This document shows, piece after piece, positions 16,340 through 25,385 of a DNA stretch of 64,000 bases. Origin of the DNA: Flavimaricola sp. (lineage in GTDB: Bacteria > Pseudomonadota > Alphaproteobacteria > Rhodobacterales > Rhodobacteraceae); assembly GCA_029255105.1 (NCBI GenBank), contig JAQWWH010000090.1, forward strand, positions 1 to 64,000. Direction: 5' to 3'. The stretch's first letter is position 1; every line of letters begins with the position of its first letter. A program made the position numbers and the translations under genes. The notes beneath the pieces were generated by a model. That model had not been told where the DNA came from and made no database searches. It saw only the letters and a list, made by a program, of their open reading frames with translations.

Positions 16340-17650
16340 ATGAACATGGAAGTCACGAGTGTCATTGCCCCACCGGCACCCAAATCTCTTGATGCGATGC
16401 GGCTTCCGCTGGTGATGATGCGCGACATCCTGATCAAGAGCATGTTTCGCAAGAACGTCACTCTGGTCAGTGAGATTGCCAAAACGATCTGCCTTCCGGT
16501 CAACGTCACCCAGCAGCTGGTGGACCTTGCCCGCGGCCAGAAACTGATCGAGGCGATGGGCAACATGCATGCCGGCGCGTCGCACGAGATGAACTACCAG
16601 CTGACCGACGCTGGCAAGGCCCGCGCCCTCGATGCCCTGAGCCAGTCCGAATACTTTGGCGCGATGCCCGTCCCCCTCGAGGTTTACGCCGAGCAGGTCA
16701 AGCGACAGTCGATCCGCAACATTCAGGTCACGCGCGACCAGTTGCTCGCCGCCATGGGCCATCTGATCCTGCCAAAAGAACTGATCGACTACCTTGGACC
16801 GGCGGTCGGGGCCGGTCGTTCGATCCTGATGTATGGCCCGCCCGGCAACGGCAAATCCTCGATCTCCAACGGGATCAGGGACGCCCTTGGCGACAAGATC
16901 TACGTCCCGCGCGCGATCGAATATTCGGGCCAGGTAATCACCGTCTATGATCCCATCGTCCATTCATCCGCCGAAGAAGACGTGGATGACCCCAACTCCC
17001 TGCGCCGCACCTCGGGGCGCTATGACACACGCTATGTCCGTTGCGAGCGGCCGACGGTCATTACCGGTGGCGAGCTGTCGCTTGAAATGCTGGACCTGGT
17101 CTATAACCCGGTCGCCCGAACCTATCAGGCGCCTTTGCAGTTGAAGTCTACCGGCGGCATCTTCATCGTCGACGACCTTGGCCGCCAGAAGGAACCGCCG
17201 CAGGCGATCGTGAACCGCTGGATTGTTCCGTTGGAAGAAAGCCGAGACATCCTGGCGCTCCAGTCAGGCGAAAAGTTTGAAGTGCCCTTCGACACTCTGG
17301 TGATCTTTTCAACCAACTTCCATCCCAACGAGATCTTCGACAAGGCCGCCCTGCGCCGGATCTTCTTCAAGATCAAGATCGATGGGCCCTCGCAGGAGGA
17401 TTTCCTGAAGATCTTTGCAATGGTGGCGCGGAAACGGAAGATGCCCCTGGATGAGGCGACGCTGATCCATCTGCTGCAAAACAAGTACCCCACCATCGAC
17501 AACATCTACGCCAACTATCAGCCGATCTTCCTGATCGACCAGATGATCGCGATTTGCGAATTTGAGGGCATCCCTTATCAGATGACCCCCGAACTGATGG
17601 ACCGGGCCTGGGCGAACATGTTCGTCCGCGAGGAAGCCATCGTCCATTGA
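16340..17650 (+). CDS. AAA-type ATPase at the end of the Tad locus
   Basis: A 436-aa cytoplasmic P-loop protein starting at ATG 16340 behind AAGAAGG (a second in-frame ATG is at 16346). Residues 1-110 look like a winged-helix module ('VSEIAKTICLPVNVTQQLVDLARGQ', 'MNYQLTDAGKARALDAL'). The ATPase core has Walker A 'YGPPGNGKSSI' at about 165, Walker B 'GGIFIVDDLGRQ' at about 272, a sensor 'VIFSTNFHP' and an arginine-containing 'KAALRRIFFKI'. It follows the prepilin peptidase by 149 bp. A role in pilus biogenesis or its regulation is suggested only by location. No adenylate cyclase, kinase or protease domain is visible. Confidence 0.8.
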   Translation: MNMEVTSVIAPPAPKSLDAMRLPLVMMRDILIKSMFRKNVTLVSEIAKTICLPVNVTQQLVDLARGQKLIEAMGNMHAGASHEMNYQLTDAGKARALDALSQSEYFGAMPVPLEVYAEQVKRQSIRNIQVTRDQLLAAMGHLILPKELIDYLGPAVGAGRSILMYGPPGNGKSSISNGIRDALGDKIYVPRAIEYSGQVITVYDPIVHSSAEEDVDDPNSLRRTSGRYDTRYVRCERPTVITGGELSLEMLDLVYNPVARTYQAPLQLKSTGGIFIVDDLGRQKEPPQAIVNRWIVPLEESRDILALQSGEKFEVPFDTLVIFSTNFHPNEIFDKAALRRIFFKIKIDGPSQEDFLKIFAMVARKRKMPLDEATLIHLLQNKYPTIDNIYANYQPIFLIDQMIAICEFEGIPYQMTPELMDRAWANMFVREEAIVH

Positions 17651-17654
17651 TCCC

Positions 17655-17680
17655 GTAAGGTGGGTCCAGACCCACCTTAC
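17655..17680. repeat. Palindromic repeat, copy A
   Basis: Perfect 11-bp arms GTAAGGTGGGT / ACCCACCTTAC around loop CCAG, beginning 4 bp after the ATPase stop codon. Related copies lie at 17701, 22806, 45493 and 45554. Confidence 0.9.
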
Positions 17681-17700
17681 CCGGACCGTCGCAAGGGCAC

Positions 17701-17726
17701 GTAGGGTGGGTCCAGACCCACCTTAC
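17701..17726. repeat. Palindromic repeat, copy B
   Basis: Arms GTAGGGTGGGT / ACCCACCTTAC around loop CCAG; the single change keeps pairing as G-U. It lies 20 bp after copy A and 46 bp before the helicase start. Confidence 0.88.
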
Positions 17727-17772
17727 CACGACACCCCCTTGACGCCTGTCGGTCAAAGGGCACCTTAGCGGC

Positions 17773-20175
17773 ATGACCGCCCTTCCCCCAGCTTTCGACA
17801 CATGGTTCGCCGCACGCGGCTGGTCTTTGCATCCGCACCAGCAGGCGATGCTGGACCGCGCCAGGGCCCCTGCCCTGTTGCTGATCGCCCCGACCGGTGG
17901 CGGCAAGACGCTTGCCGGCTTCTTGCCCTCTCTGGCCGAACTGGCGGACGGCACCCACAAAGGACTGCACACGCTCTACGTCAGCCCGCTCAAGGCGCTG
18001 GCCGCCGACATCCGCCGCAACCTGACCACCCCGGTCGACGAGATGGGCCTGCCCATCCGGATCGAGGATCGGACCGGCGACACCTCCTACACCCAGAAGC
18101 GCCGGCAAAGGGCCGACCCGCCCCACATCCTTTTGACCACGCCCGAAAGCCTGGCCCTTTTGACGAGCTATGAGGACGCGCCGCGCATCTTTGCCGGGCT
18201 GCAAAGGGTCATCATCGACGAAATCCATGCCCTGTCCGAAAGCAAACGGGGCGACCAACTGCTTTTGGCCCTGTCCCGCCTGCAAAGCCTCGCCCCCGGC
18301 CTGCGCCGGGTCGGCCTTTCGGCAACGGTCGAGGACCCCGCAGCGATCGCCCACCAGTTGGCCTGCCACCCCGACCCCTGCGCCATCCTGCACGCAGACC
18401 CCGGCCCCGACCCTGACATTTCCATGCTGATCACGGACGAACGCCCCCCATGGTCCGGCGGCGGTGCGGCCTATGCCATCCCAGCCGTTTTGGCCGAGGT
18501 CAAACGGCACAAGACGACCCTGATCTTTCACAACACCCGCGCCCAGGCCGAGATTTTCTTTCACAACCTTTGGCTTGCCAATGATGAGGATTTGCCGATT
18601 GGCATTCACCACGGCTCGCTTGACCGCGAACAGCGGACAAGGGTCGAGGCGGCGATGGTGGCGGGCCAGCTTCGGGCGATCGTCTGCACCGGATCGCTGG
18701 ACCTTGGCATCGACTGGGGCGACGTCGACCTTGTTATCCAGGTCGGCGCACCCAAGAACGTCAAACGCCTGATCCAGCGCATCGGACGGGCCAACCACCG
18801 CTACAACGCCCCCTCCAAGGCGCTTCTGGTCCCCGCCAACCGGTTTGAGATCGTCGAATGCGTCGCAGCGTTGGAGGCGGCCAAGGCACACGATCTGGAC
18901 GGCGACCCAAAGGGCGACGGTCCAAGGGACGTCCTGTGCCAGCACATCCTGATCCGGGCCTGCGCCGGACCGTTCGACGCCACGACCCTATTCAAAGAGG
19001 TCCGGTCCGTCGGTGCCTACGCCAACCTGTCCCGGGCGGCTTTTGACGACTGCCTCGAATTCTGTGCAACCGGCGGATACGCCCTGCGGGCCTATGACCG
19101 CTGGCAACGGTTGAAAGAGACGGATGGCCTCTGGCACCTGCGCGATCCTCGGGCCGCCCAACGCATCCGGATGAACATCGGCACCATTCAGGACACCGAC
19201 ACCCTCAAGGTCCGCCTCAAGGGCAATTTCAAACCCCTGGGCGAGGTGGAAGAGGCCTTTGCCGCGACCCTGACCCCTGGCGATACCTTTCTGATCGGGG
19301 GACAGATCGTCCGCTACGAGGGCCTGCGGGAACTGACGGTCGAGGTCAGCCGCGACGCCAGCCGCAAGCCCAAGATTGCAACCTTTATGGGGACCAAATT
19401 CGCCACCTCGACCCAACTGTCCTCGCGCATCCTGCGCATGTTCCGACAGGACAGCTGGCCCGAACTGCCGGACCACACGGCGGAGTGGTTGTCCTTGCAG
19501 CGCAAGGTGTCGCAGTTGCCCGAGGCCGACCGGATCCTTGTCGAAAGCTTTCCCTACGATGGCCGCCACCACGCGGTCTTTTACGGATTTGCAGGCCGCA
19601 ACGCCCAGCAGACCCTGGGCCTGTTGCTGACCCAGAGGATGGAGGAGCTTGGCCTGAACCCGCTTGGTTTTGTGGCAACAGATTACGCAACGTTGGTCTG
19701 GGGTCTGAATCCCCTGACCGATCCTGCCCCCCTGTTTCAGGCCGATGACCTTCGGGCCGGGTTCGACAAGTGGTTGCAGGGCAATGCCGTCATGAAGCGG
19801 ACCTTCCGCGCCTCGGCCACCATCGCAGGATTGATCGAACGGAACCTGCCCCAGGCCCGCAAGAGCGGACGACAGGCGACATTTTCGTCCGATATCCTGT
19901 ACGACACCCTCCTCAAATACGACCCCGATCACCTGATGATGCGGATCACTCGGGAAGAGGCCTTCCGTGGTCTTGTCGATTTTGGCCGGATCGAAGAGAT
20001 GATCGCCCGAACGGTTGGTCACATCGACCATGTCGTCCTGACCCGTCCCAGCCCCTTGTCAGCCCCCCTTTTCCTTGAAATGGGACGCGTCCCGATCGCG
20101 GGCGAAGGGCGCGAGCGTCTGGTGGAAGAAGCTGCCGCGCGGCTGCTCGCAGATGCGGGAATATCGACCGACTGA
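17773..20175 (+). CDS. Ligase-associated DEXH-box DNA helicase (Lhr-like)
   Basis: An 800-aa superfamily 2 helicase. Motifs in order: 'HPHQQAML' (Q-motif-like) at about 20; Walker A 'APTGGGKT' at 39-46; 'YVSPLKALAADI'; 'LLTTPESLALL'; DEIH at about 149-152; 'VGLSATV'; 'LIFHNTRAQAEIF'; 'CTGSLDLGIDWGDVDLVIQVGAP'; and 'RLIQRIGRANHRY'. The Lhr C-terminal domain with its conserved 'YEGLRELTVEVSRDA' and 'FYGFAGRNAQQTLGLLL' stretches completes the architecture. This subgroup normally sits in a four-gene repair cluster with an ATP-dependent DNA ligase, a beta-CASP-type exonuclease and the PdeM phosphoesterase. Only the phosphoesterase follows here (40 bp); the ligase and exonuclease are not in this window. 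Confidence 0.93.
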   Translation: MTALPPAFDTWFAARGWSLHPHQQAMLDRARAPALLLIAPTGGGKTLAGFLPSLAELADGTHKGLHTLYVSPLKALAADIRRNLTTPVDEMGLPIRIEDRTGDTSYTQKRRQRADPPHILLTTPESLALLTSYEDAPRIFAGLQRVIIDEIHALSESKRGDQLLLALSRLQSLAPGLRRVGLSATVEDPAAIAHQLACHPDPCAILHADPGPDPDISMLITDERPPWSGGGAAYAIPAVLAEVKRHKTTLIFHNTRAQAEIFFHNLWLANDEDLPIGIHHGSLDREQRTRVEAAMVAGQLRAIVCTGSLDLGIDWGDVDLVIQVGAPKNVKRLIQRIGRANHRYNAPSKALLVPANRFEIVECVAALEAAKAHDLDGDPKGDGPRDVLCQHILIRACAGPFDATTLFKEVRSVGAYANLSRAAFDDCLEFCATGGYALRAYDRWQRLKETDGLWHLRDPRAAQRIRMNIGTIQDTDTLKVRLKGNFKPLGEVEEAFAATLTPGDTFLIGGQIVRYEGLRELTVEVSRDASRKPKIATFMGTKFATSTQLSSRILRMFRQDSWPELPDHTAEWLSLQRKVSQLPEADRILVESFPYDGRHHAVFYGFAGRNAQQTLGLLLTQRMEELGLNPLGFVATDYATLVWGLNPLTDPAPLFQADDLRAGFDKWLQGNAVMKRTFRASATIAGLIERNLPQARKSGRQATFSSDILYDTLLKYDPDHLMMRITREEAFRGLVDFGRIEEMIARTVGHIDHVVLTRPSPLSAPLFLEMGRVPIAGEGRERLVEEAAARLLADAGISTD

Positions 20176-20215
20176 CCCCCTTTCCAGCACGGCGCGGGAT
20201 CGCTAAGAACACAAC

Positions 20216-20926
20216 ATGAACACCCATACTTTCAGCCTTTGCCAGACCGAGCTTACGGCTTTTCCCTCTGGTGCACTCCTCGATGCGGCAGCCGGGGCCC
20301 TGTGCGTGTCTGACCTGCATCTGGGCAAATCGGACAGGATTGCGCGGTACAACGGTCCGCTCTTGCCGCCCTACGAGGTCCGGGAGACCCTTGACCGCTT
20401 GTCCGCCGATATCGCCACGGCACAACCGACAACCGTCATCTGCCTTGGAGACAGTTTCGACGATATGGCGGGGCGGACATCGCTTGACGAAAGTTGCACG
20501 ACCCTTTTGATGCAGATGCAGGCAGGCCGTCGGTGGATATGGATAGAGGGCAACCACGATCCAGGCCCGCTTGATCTTGGCGGCTCGCACCTCAGAGAGG
20601 TGACCATCGGCGCCCTGACGTATCGCCATATCGCGGAGCCCGACGCACGCGGTGAGGTGTCGGGCCACTATCACCCCAAGGTGACGTTGCCCGGTACAGG
20701 GTCCGCACGCGCCTGTTTCGCGTTTGATGAAGCGCGCTGCATCCTGCCAGCCTATGGCGCCTATACGGGTGGGATGTCGGTCCATACACCGGCCCTGCGC
20801 GGCCTGTTGGCCTCCGAGGCGCAGGTTATCCTGACAGGGCGTCGGGCCCTTCTCGCCCCTTTGGCCAGCAATGCCGTGGCTAGATCAGGCCCGCAGAGAC
20901 GAGGGCTTCGCGGTAGGTCCGGCTGA
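20216..20926 (+). CDS. pdeM: Ligase-associated phosphoesterase/endonuclease PdeM-like
   Basis: A 236-aa calcineurin-like metallophosphoesterase. Metal-binding motifs are 'SDLHLGK' (about 32-38), 'LGDSFDD' (about 80), 'GNHD' (112-115) and 'VSGHYHPK' (about 149). This family accompanies the ligase-associated helicase in DNA-damage loci and is thought to process DNA ends. The usual first motif and GNHD are intact. The 3' end overlaps the convergent LytTR gene by 47 bp, so the last ~15 residues (rich in Arg/Gly) may be a recent extension past an older stop codon. Confidence 0.9.
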   Translation: MNTHTFSLCQTELTAFPSGALLDAAAGALCVSDLHLGKSDRIARYNGPLLPPYEVRETLDRLSADIATAQPTTVICLGDSFDDMAGRTSLDESCTTLLMQMQAGRRWIWIEGNHDPGPLDLGGSHLREVTIGALTYRHIAEPDARGEVSGHYHPKVTLPGTGSARACFAFDEARCILPAYGAYTGGMSVHTPALRGLLASEAQVILTGRRALLAPLASNAVARSGPQRRGLRGRSG

Positions 20927-21668
20927 CAGGGATTTCGCTCCCGTCTATCAAGATGAGCTTTTCGCGGCCCTTTTCTTTGACAGTGTCTTTGATCGCATCC
21001 GATGCAACCCAGTGAGAGCGATGAACGGTATGGCCCGATAGCCCTTCGATCTCGTGGACCGCATCACTAAAGCGCATAAGCAGCCGTTTCGTCCGGCCCC
21101 CCGTTAAAAAGACGACGACATAGTGATCGTCGACACCCAATCGCAGGATTTCGCGTGCGGACACACCATCCAATCGGCGCAGCAACTGGGGTTCACTCTC
21201 AGCCGTCGGGAACAATGAATCAATTCCCAGAACATGGCGCGTGGCGACAATGCCGATCGACAGAACGACGTTAATACCAAACACATGAACACGGGTCAAT
21301 TGACTGGTCCAGGGTTCGCCCGTCAGCCCGACAGTGAACGGAAAAAGGGCAAGGGTACAGGATAGGGAAAACAGTGTTACAACAAAGGCTTCTCGTTGCA
21401 GTGGAGGCATTTTTGGGGCCAGCCCATGGAACAATGCCCGAATGGCGTAGGCAAAGAGAAACGCCAGCGCGACGAGAGAGCTCCAGTAAACGACAAGCAG
21501 GCCAGGCTCTAACGCTTCGAATGTGCCAAAGGGGCCGGCCAAGGCAAACAGGATCGAACTCGTGATCCACATGACCAAAGTGGCCTTGGTAAAGACCTGT
21601 GACTCAAAAGACACCCAGGAACGGCGTAGCCATCCAGTCGGAATTACGTCCTGAATCCAGTTCAACAA
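20880..21668 (-). CDS. Membrane-anchored LytTR DNA-binding regulator
   Basis: A 262-aa protein with four predicted membrane segments at about 28-48, 55-77, 92-113 and 125-145, then a LytTR DNA-binding domain at about 165-262 ('LLRRLDGVSAREILRLGVDDHYVVVFLTGG', 'HTVHRSHWVASDAI', 'LILIDGSEIPVSRTYREAL'). LytTR regulators usually follow a receiver; here the sensor part is a membrane domain of unknown ligand. The start is uncertain: the frame opens with a TTG at 21668 without a clear ribosome-binding site, and a GTG at 21614 is an alternative. Targets are unknown. Confidence 0.85.
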   Translation of the reverse strand: MLNWIQDVIPTGWLRRSWVSFESQVFTKATLVMWITSSILFALAGPFGTFEALEPGLLVVYWSSLVALAFLFAYAIRALFHGLAPKMPPLQREAFVVTLFSLSCTLALFPFTVGLTGEPWTSQLTRVHVFGINVVLSIGIVATRHVLGIDSLFPTAESEPQLLRRLDGVSAREILRLGVDDHYVVVFLTGGRTKRLLMRFSDAVHEIEGLSGHTVHRSHWVASDAIKDTVKEKGREKLILIDGSEIPVSRTYREALVSAGLI

Positions 21669-21856
21669 TATTCACGCGCCATTTATTTAGATCGAGACCA
21701 TTCGCAATAATCTGACCTAACATAGTCGTGAGTTCCAGCACGGCATTGTGAACTTTATGCGAGGAAACGTTTGACGTGACGTAAAGTTGAGCGACCTTGC
21801 ACTGCAAAGTCTCTTTGCCCGGACGGACAGCATTATGAAAAAAGGGCGCTAGCGTA

Positions 21857-22750
21857 TCAGGCAGTCAGCCCCTCAGGCTCTTCCAGACCGTTGGCACGAC
21901 AGCAGGCCGTGACTGTATTGGCCAGCAGGCAGGCGATTGTCATCGGTCCGACGCCACCGGGAACCGGCGTTATGGCGCCCGCAACCTCGACGGCGCTGGC
22001 AAAATCCACGTCGCCGACAAGGCGCGTCTTGCCACCCTCACCCTCAACCCGGTTGATGCCCACGTCGATGACAGTGGCCCCCGGCTTGATCCAGTCGCCG
22101 GGCACCATCTCAGGGCGACCAACCGCGGCAATCACGATGTCGGCCTGCCGCACAACGGCAGGAAGATCCTTGGTCCGGGAATGGGCGACTGTCACCGTGC
22201 AACTGTCCCCAAGCAAGAGCATGGCCATCGGCTTGCCCACGATGTTCGAGCGGCCGATGACGACAGCGTTCAGGCCCGACAGGCTGCCATGCTGGTGGCG
22301 CAGCAGCATAAGGCACCCAAGGGGCGTACAGGGCACCATGGCCTTCTGGCCCGTCCCCAAGAGCCCGACGTTCGAGATGTGGAACCCGTCCACATCCTTG
22401 GCCGGGTCAATGCTATTGATGACAAGGTCGCTGTCCAGATGGGCGGGCAGTGGCAACTGAACCAGGATGCCGTGCACGGTCGGGTCGGCGTTCAGCTGGG
22501 CGATCAGCGCCAGCAAGGTTGCCTCGTCAGTATCGGCGTCCAGCTTATGCTCGAACGAGGCCATTCCGGCCTCGACCGTCTGCTTTCCCTTGGAACGGAC
22601 ATAGACCTGGCTCGCCGGATCTTCGCCGACCAGCACCACCGCCAGACCCGGGGTGATCCCAGCCGCGTCCTTGATACGGGCGACATGGGCCGCAACTTTC
22701 TCTCGGACGGTGGCGGCAAATGCCTTGCCGTCAATTATCGTGGCGGTCAT
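21857..22750 (-). CDS. folD: Methylenetetrahydrofolate dehydrogenase/cyclohydrolase FolD
   Basis: A 297-aa bifunctional enzyme converting 5,10-methylene-THF to 10-formyl-THF via methenyl-THF. The start at 22750 has 'AAAGGA' upstream and begins '[12 protein letters not shown]', the family N-terminus. Key motifs: '[19 protein letters not shown]' with the catalytic Lys near residue 55, '[13 protein letters not shown]', '[10 protein letters not shown]', '[16 protein letters not shown]' (NADP-binding Rossmann part) and '[15 protein letters not shown]'. It lies downstream of fhs on the same strand with a palindromic repeat in between, so the two genes form a one-carbon unit. Confidence 0.96.
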   Translation of the reverse strand: MTATIIDGKAFAATVREKVAAHVARIKDAAGITPGLAVVLVGEDPASQVYVRSKGKQTVEAGMASFEHKLDADTDEATLLALIAQLNADPTVHGILVQLPLPAHLDSDLVINSIDPAKDVDGFHISNVGLLGTGQKAMVPCTPLGCLMLLRHQHGSLSGLNAVVIGRSNIVGKPMAMLLLGDSCTVTVAHSRTKDLPAVVRQADIVIAAVGRPEMVPGDWIKPGATVIDVGINRVEGEGGKTRLVGDVDFASAVEVAGAITPVPGGVGPMTIACLLANTVTACCRANGLEEPEGLTA

Positions 22751-22805
22751 GTCGAGGGTCCTTTCAAAGACGGCAGAGGCAGGCGGCCCGGCAAAATAGG
22801 GCAAG

Positions 22806-22834
22806 GTAAGGTGGGTTTTAACCCACCCCCCTTA
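22806..22834. repeat. Palindromic repeat, copy C (overlaps fhs stop codon)
   Basis: Left arm GTAAGGTGGGT, loop TTTA, right arm ACCCACC then CCCCTTA, an imperfect version with extra C's. The TTA at 22832-22834 is the fhs stop codon (TAA on the minus strand), so the element begins exactly at the end of fhs. Confidence 0.8.
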
Positions 22835-24508
22835 GAACAGTCCTTCGATCTGACCGTTGTCGTTCAGCCGGATGGTTTCGGCAGAGGGCACCCGGGGAAG
22901 GCCCGGCATCGTCATGATCTCACCGCAGATGACAACCACGAAACCGGCCCCTGCCGACAGTCTGACTTCGCGGATCGGGACCGAATGGCCGGTCGGTGCA
23001 CCGCGCAGGTTGGGGTCGGTGCTGAACGAATACTGGGTCTTGGCCATGCAGATCGGCAGATGACCATAGCCCTGCTCTTCCCAGGTCTTCAACTGGGCCC
23101 GCACGGACTTGTCCGCCAGCACTTCGTCCGCCCGGTAGATGCCCTTGGCGATCGTTTCGATCTTTTCGAACAGCGGCATCTCGTCAGGGTAGAGGGTGGC
23201 GAAATTCGACGCACCGCTTTCGGCCATCTCGACGACCTTATGGGCCAGATCCTCGATCCCGGCAGAGCCTTTGGCCCAATGCTTGCACAACACGGCCTCG
23301 GCGCCCTGAGCCGCCACATAGTCCTTGACGGCCTGCACTTCGGCGTCGGTATCGGTGACAAAGTGGTTGATCGCAACGACGACGGGCACCCCAAAGGATT
23401 TCACGTTCTCGATGTGCCGGCCCAGGTTGGGGCATCCGCTTTGCACGGCGGCCACGTTCTCGGCCCCAAGGTCGGCCTTGGCGACCCCGCCGTTCATCTT
23501 CATGGCGCGCACGGTGGCCACCAGCACCACCGCATCGGGGGCAAGGCCCGCCTTGCGGCATTTGATGTTCATGAACTTCTCGGCGCCCAGATCCGCGCCG
23601 AAGCCCGCTTCTGTCACAACATAGTCGGCAATCTTGAGGGCCGTCGTCGTCGCCGTGACCGAATTGCAGCCGTGGGCGATATTGGCGAAAGGACCGCCAT
23701 GCACAAAGGCCGGGTTGTTTTCCAGTGTTTGCACGAGGTTGGGCTGCATCGCGTCCTTCAGAAGAACCGTCATGGCCCCATCGGCCTTGATGTCACGGCA
23801 GAAGACCGGGCTCTTGTCCCGACGATAGGCCACGATCATGTCGCCCAGACGCTGTTGCAGGTCCTTGAGGTTCCGCGCAAGGCACAGGATGGCCATCACC
23901 TCGGAGGCGACGGTGATGTCAAAGCCGGTTTCGCGGGGGAAGCCGTTGGCAACGCCGCCAAGGCTTGCCGTGATCTGGCGCAGCGCCCGGTCGTTCATGT
24001 CCAGCACACGCCGCCAGACGACACGGCGGATGTCGATCTCAAGATCGTTGCCCCAGTAGATGTGGTTGTCGATCATGGCTGACAGCAGGTTATGGGCGCT
24101 GGTGATCGCGTGGAAATCGCCGGTGAAGTGAAGGTTCATATCCTCCATCGGCACCACCTGTGCCATGCCACCGCCAGCGGCCCCGCCTTTCATCCCAAAG
24201 TTCGGACCAAGCGAGGCTTCGCGAATGCAGATCGCTGCCTTCTTGCCGATCCGGTTCAGACCGTCGCCAAGGCCAACCGTGGTGGTCGTCTTGCCCTCGC
24301 CCGCTGGGGTGGGGTTGATCGCGGTCACAAGGATAAGCTTGCCGTTCCGCCGGTCCTGAACGCTGTCGATAAAGCTTTGGCTCAGCTTGGCCTTGTCGTG
24401 GCCATAGGGCAGCAGGTCGTCGCTGCCGATGCCCAGCTTTGCCCCGATCTCTTGGATCGGACGTTTGACGGCCTCGCGGGCAATCTCGATATCGGTCTTG
24501 AAGCTCAT
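22832..24508 (-). CDS. fhs: Formate-tetrahydrofolate ligase
   Basis: A 558-aa ATP-dependent ligase forming 10-formyl-THF from formate and THF. The start at 24508 ('[16 protein letters not shown]') is the family start; the frame runs upstream to 24607 without matching residues. The P-loop '[19 protein letters not shown]' lies at about 61-79, followed by '[19 protein letters not shown]', '[18 protein letters not shown]' and '[13 protein letters not shown]' signature stretches. Length is typical. With FolD it channels formate carbon into the folate pool, which in roseobacter-type bacteria supports C1 and demethylation metabolism (inference). Confidence 0.97.
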   Translation of the reverse strand: MSFKTDIEIAREAVKRPIQEIGAKLGIGSDDLLPYGHDKAKLSQSFIDSVQDRRNGKLILVTAINPTPAGEGKTTTTVGLGDGLNRIGKKAAICIREASLGPNFGMKGGAAGGGMAQVVPMEDMNLHFTGDFHAITSAHNLLSAMIDNHIYWGNDLEIDIRRVVWRRVLDMNDRALRQITASLGGVANGFPRETGFDITVASEVMAILCLARNLKDLQQRLGDMIVAYRRDKSPVFCRDIKADGAMTVLLKDAMQPNLVQTLENNPAFVHGGPFANIAHGCNSVTATTTALKIADYVVTEAGFGADLGAEKFMNIKCRKAGLAPDAVVLVATVRAMKMNGGVAKADLGAENVAAVQSGCPNLGRHIENVKSFGVPVVVAINHFVTDTDAEVQAVKDYVAAQGAEAVLCKHWAKGSAGIEDLAHKVVEMAESGASNFATLYPDEMPLFEKIETIAKGIYRADEVLADKSVRAQLKTWEEQGYGHLPICMAKTQYSFSTDPNLRGAPTGHSVPIREVRLSAGAGFVVVICGEIMTMPGLPRVPSAETIRLNDNGQIEGLF

Positions 24509-24661
24509 GTCAGGTCCCCTTGGCCGGGCCGGCGGGCCCGTTCTTTCATCGACGGTTCTAATCGGGGGTTTCACCGTCCTGAACAGCGTTTCCGACATTT
24601 TCGACACTGGAATCGTCGGGCGGGCCGAATGTGGTTTCGGATGGGAAACCGAAAGGCGCGA

Positions 24662-25249
24662 TCAGGCCATGCCCGTCCAATGCCGCTGCGAGGGAACATG
24701 CAACCGGACCTTTGCGCCAATCTTCAACAGGCCCTCCCGCTCGACCCATGCTGTCACCCCCCGCAACCCTTCGGCGGCAGGCTTGAAACCCTTTCCGTGG
24801 CCGGGCCGCGCCCGTTCGATCGTTTTTGCCGGGAACTGGCAGGGCTGGTTCTGCATGTCGACGGTAATGGTGCATCCGCCCTCGAACTGAAGCCGGGACG
24901 ATGGCGGCAGATGGCTGAAATCCGGCAATCCGGAAATGACGACAGAGGCACCCATCCAGGCGGGGTCGATCGCCTCAAGGTCAAGCTTGGCGGCGATGGT
25001 GGCCAGTTCCTCCGCACTCACCACAGACAGCTGTCGGACGTTCCTGATCTCGGTCCCCTTGCGGTATTGCGATACGACCCGGCTGCACGACGGGCGGGTA
25101 AGACCGGCATGAACCTCGTCCTTGGCACCGGCAAAGGTCAGGGCCAGCTCGGTCAGGGCGACGGTCTCAATCTCGGGCGCGTCGCGGTGGGGAACCCGGC
25201 CAAGCCAGGTGATCGTTCCTGTCAGTTCTGTCGGGACGAGGGCGGGCAT
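24662..25249 (-). CDS. MOSC-domain protein
   Basis: A 195-aa protein with an MOSC (molybdenum cofactor sulfurase C-terminal) fold. AGGAG six bases before the ATG supports the start at 25249. The conserved cysteine is present in 'MQNQPCQFPAKTIE' (about residue 140), and 'VVSQYRKGTEIRNVRQLSVVS' and 'GRGVTAWVEREG'-like regions match stand-alone MOSC proteins. Such proteins may carry sulfur or bind molybdenum cofactor; the substrate here is unknown. It stands alone between fhs and ftsH on the same strand, 153 bp from fhs. Confidence 0.85.
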   Translation of the reverse strand: MPALVPTELTGTITWLGRVPHRDAPEIETVALTELALTFAGAKDEVHAGLTRPSCSRVVSQYRKGTEIRNVRQLSVVSAEELATIAAKLDLEAIDPAWMGASVVISGLPDFSHLPPSSRLQFEGGCTITVDMQNQPCQFPAKTIERARPGHGKGFKPAAEGLRGVTAWVEREGLLKIGAKVRLHVPSQRHWTGMA

Positions 25250-25327
25250 TGGCGGCTCCTGTTGTGCGCTGTCTTCCAGACCTGCCAGATGCGGCAGGCC
25301 CGCTCAACCCGGATCCTGCCCTGAAAC

Positions 25328-25360
25328 GAAAAACCCCGGCGACCTTGCGGGCACCGGGGT
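25328..25360 (-). terminator. Intrinsic terminator after ftsH
   Basis: Read on the minus strand: stem ACCCCGG / CCGGGGT around a 14-nt loop, then a run of five T's. It lies 26 bp after the ftsH stop codon and closes the tol-pal/tilS/ftsH direction. Confidence 0.88.
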
Positions 25361-25385
25361 CGTTTTCAGGCACTTGAAGGATGGA

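Noticed and set aside
21604-21807. 67-codon minus-strand ORF overlapping the LytTR gene start
   Set aside because: Begins with TTG, has no ribosome-binding site and resembles no family; it only shows that the LytTR start is uncertain.
22181-24082. Long plus-strand open frame opposite folD and fhs
   Set aside because: It crosses two well-identified genes in antisense and encodes only low-similarity His/Gly/Arg-rich sequence.
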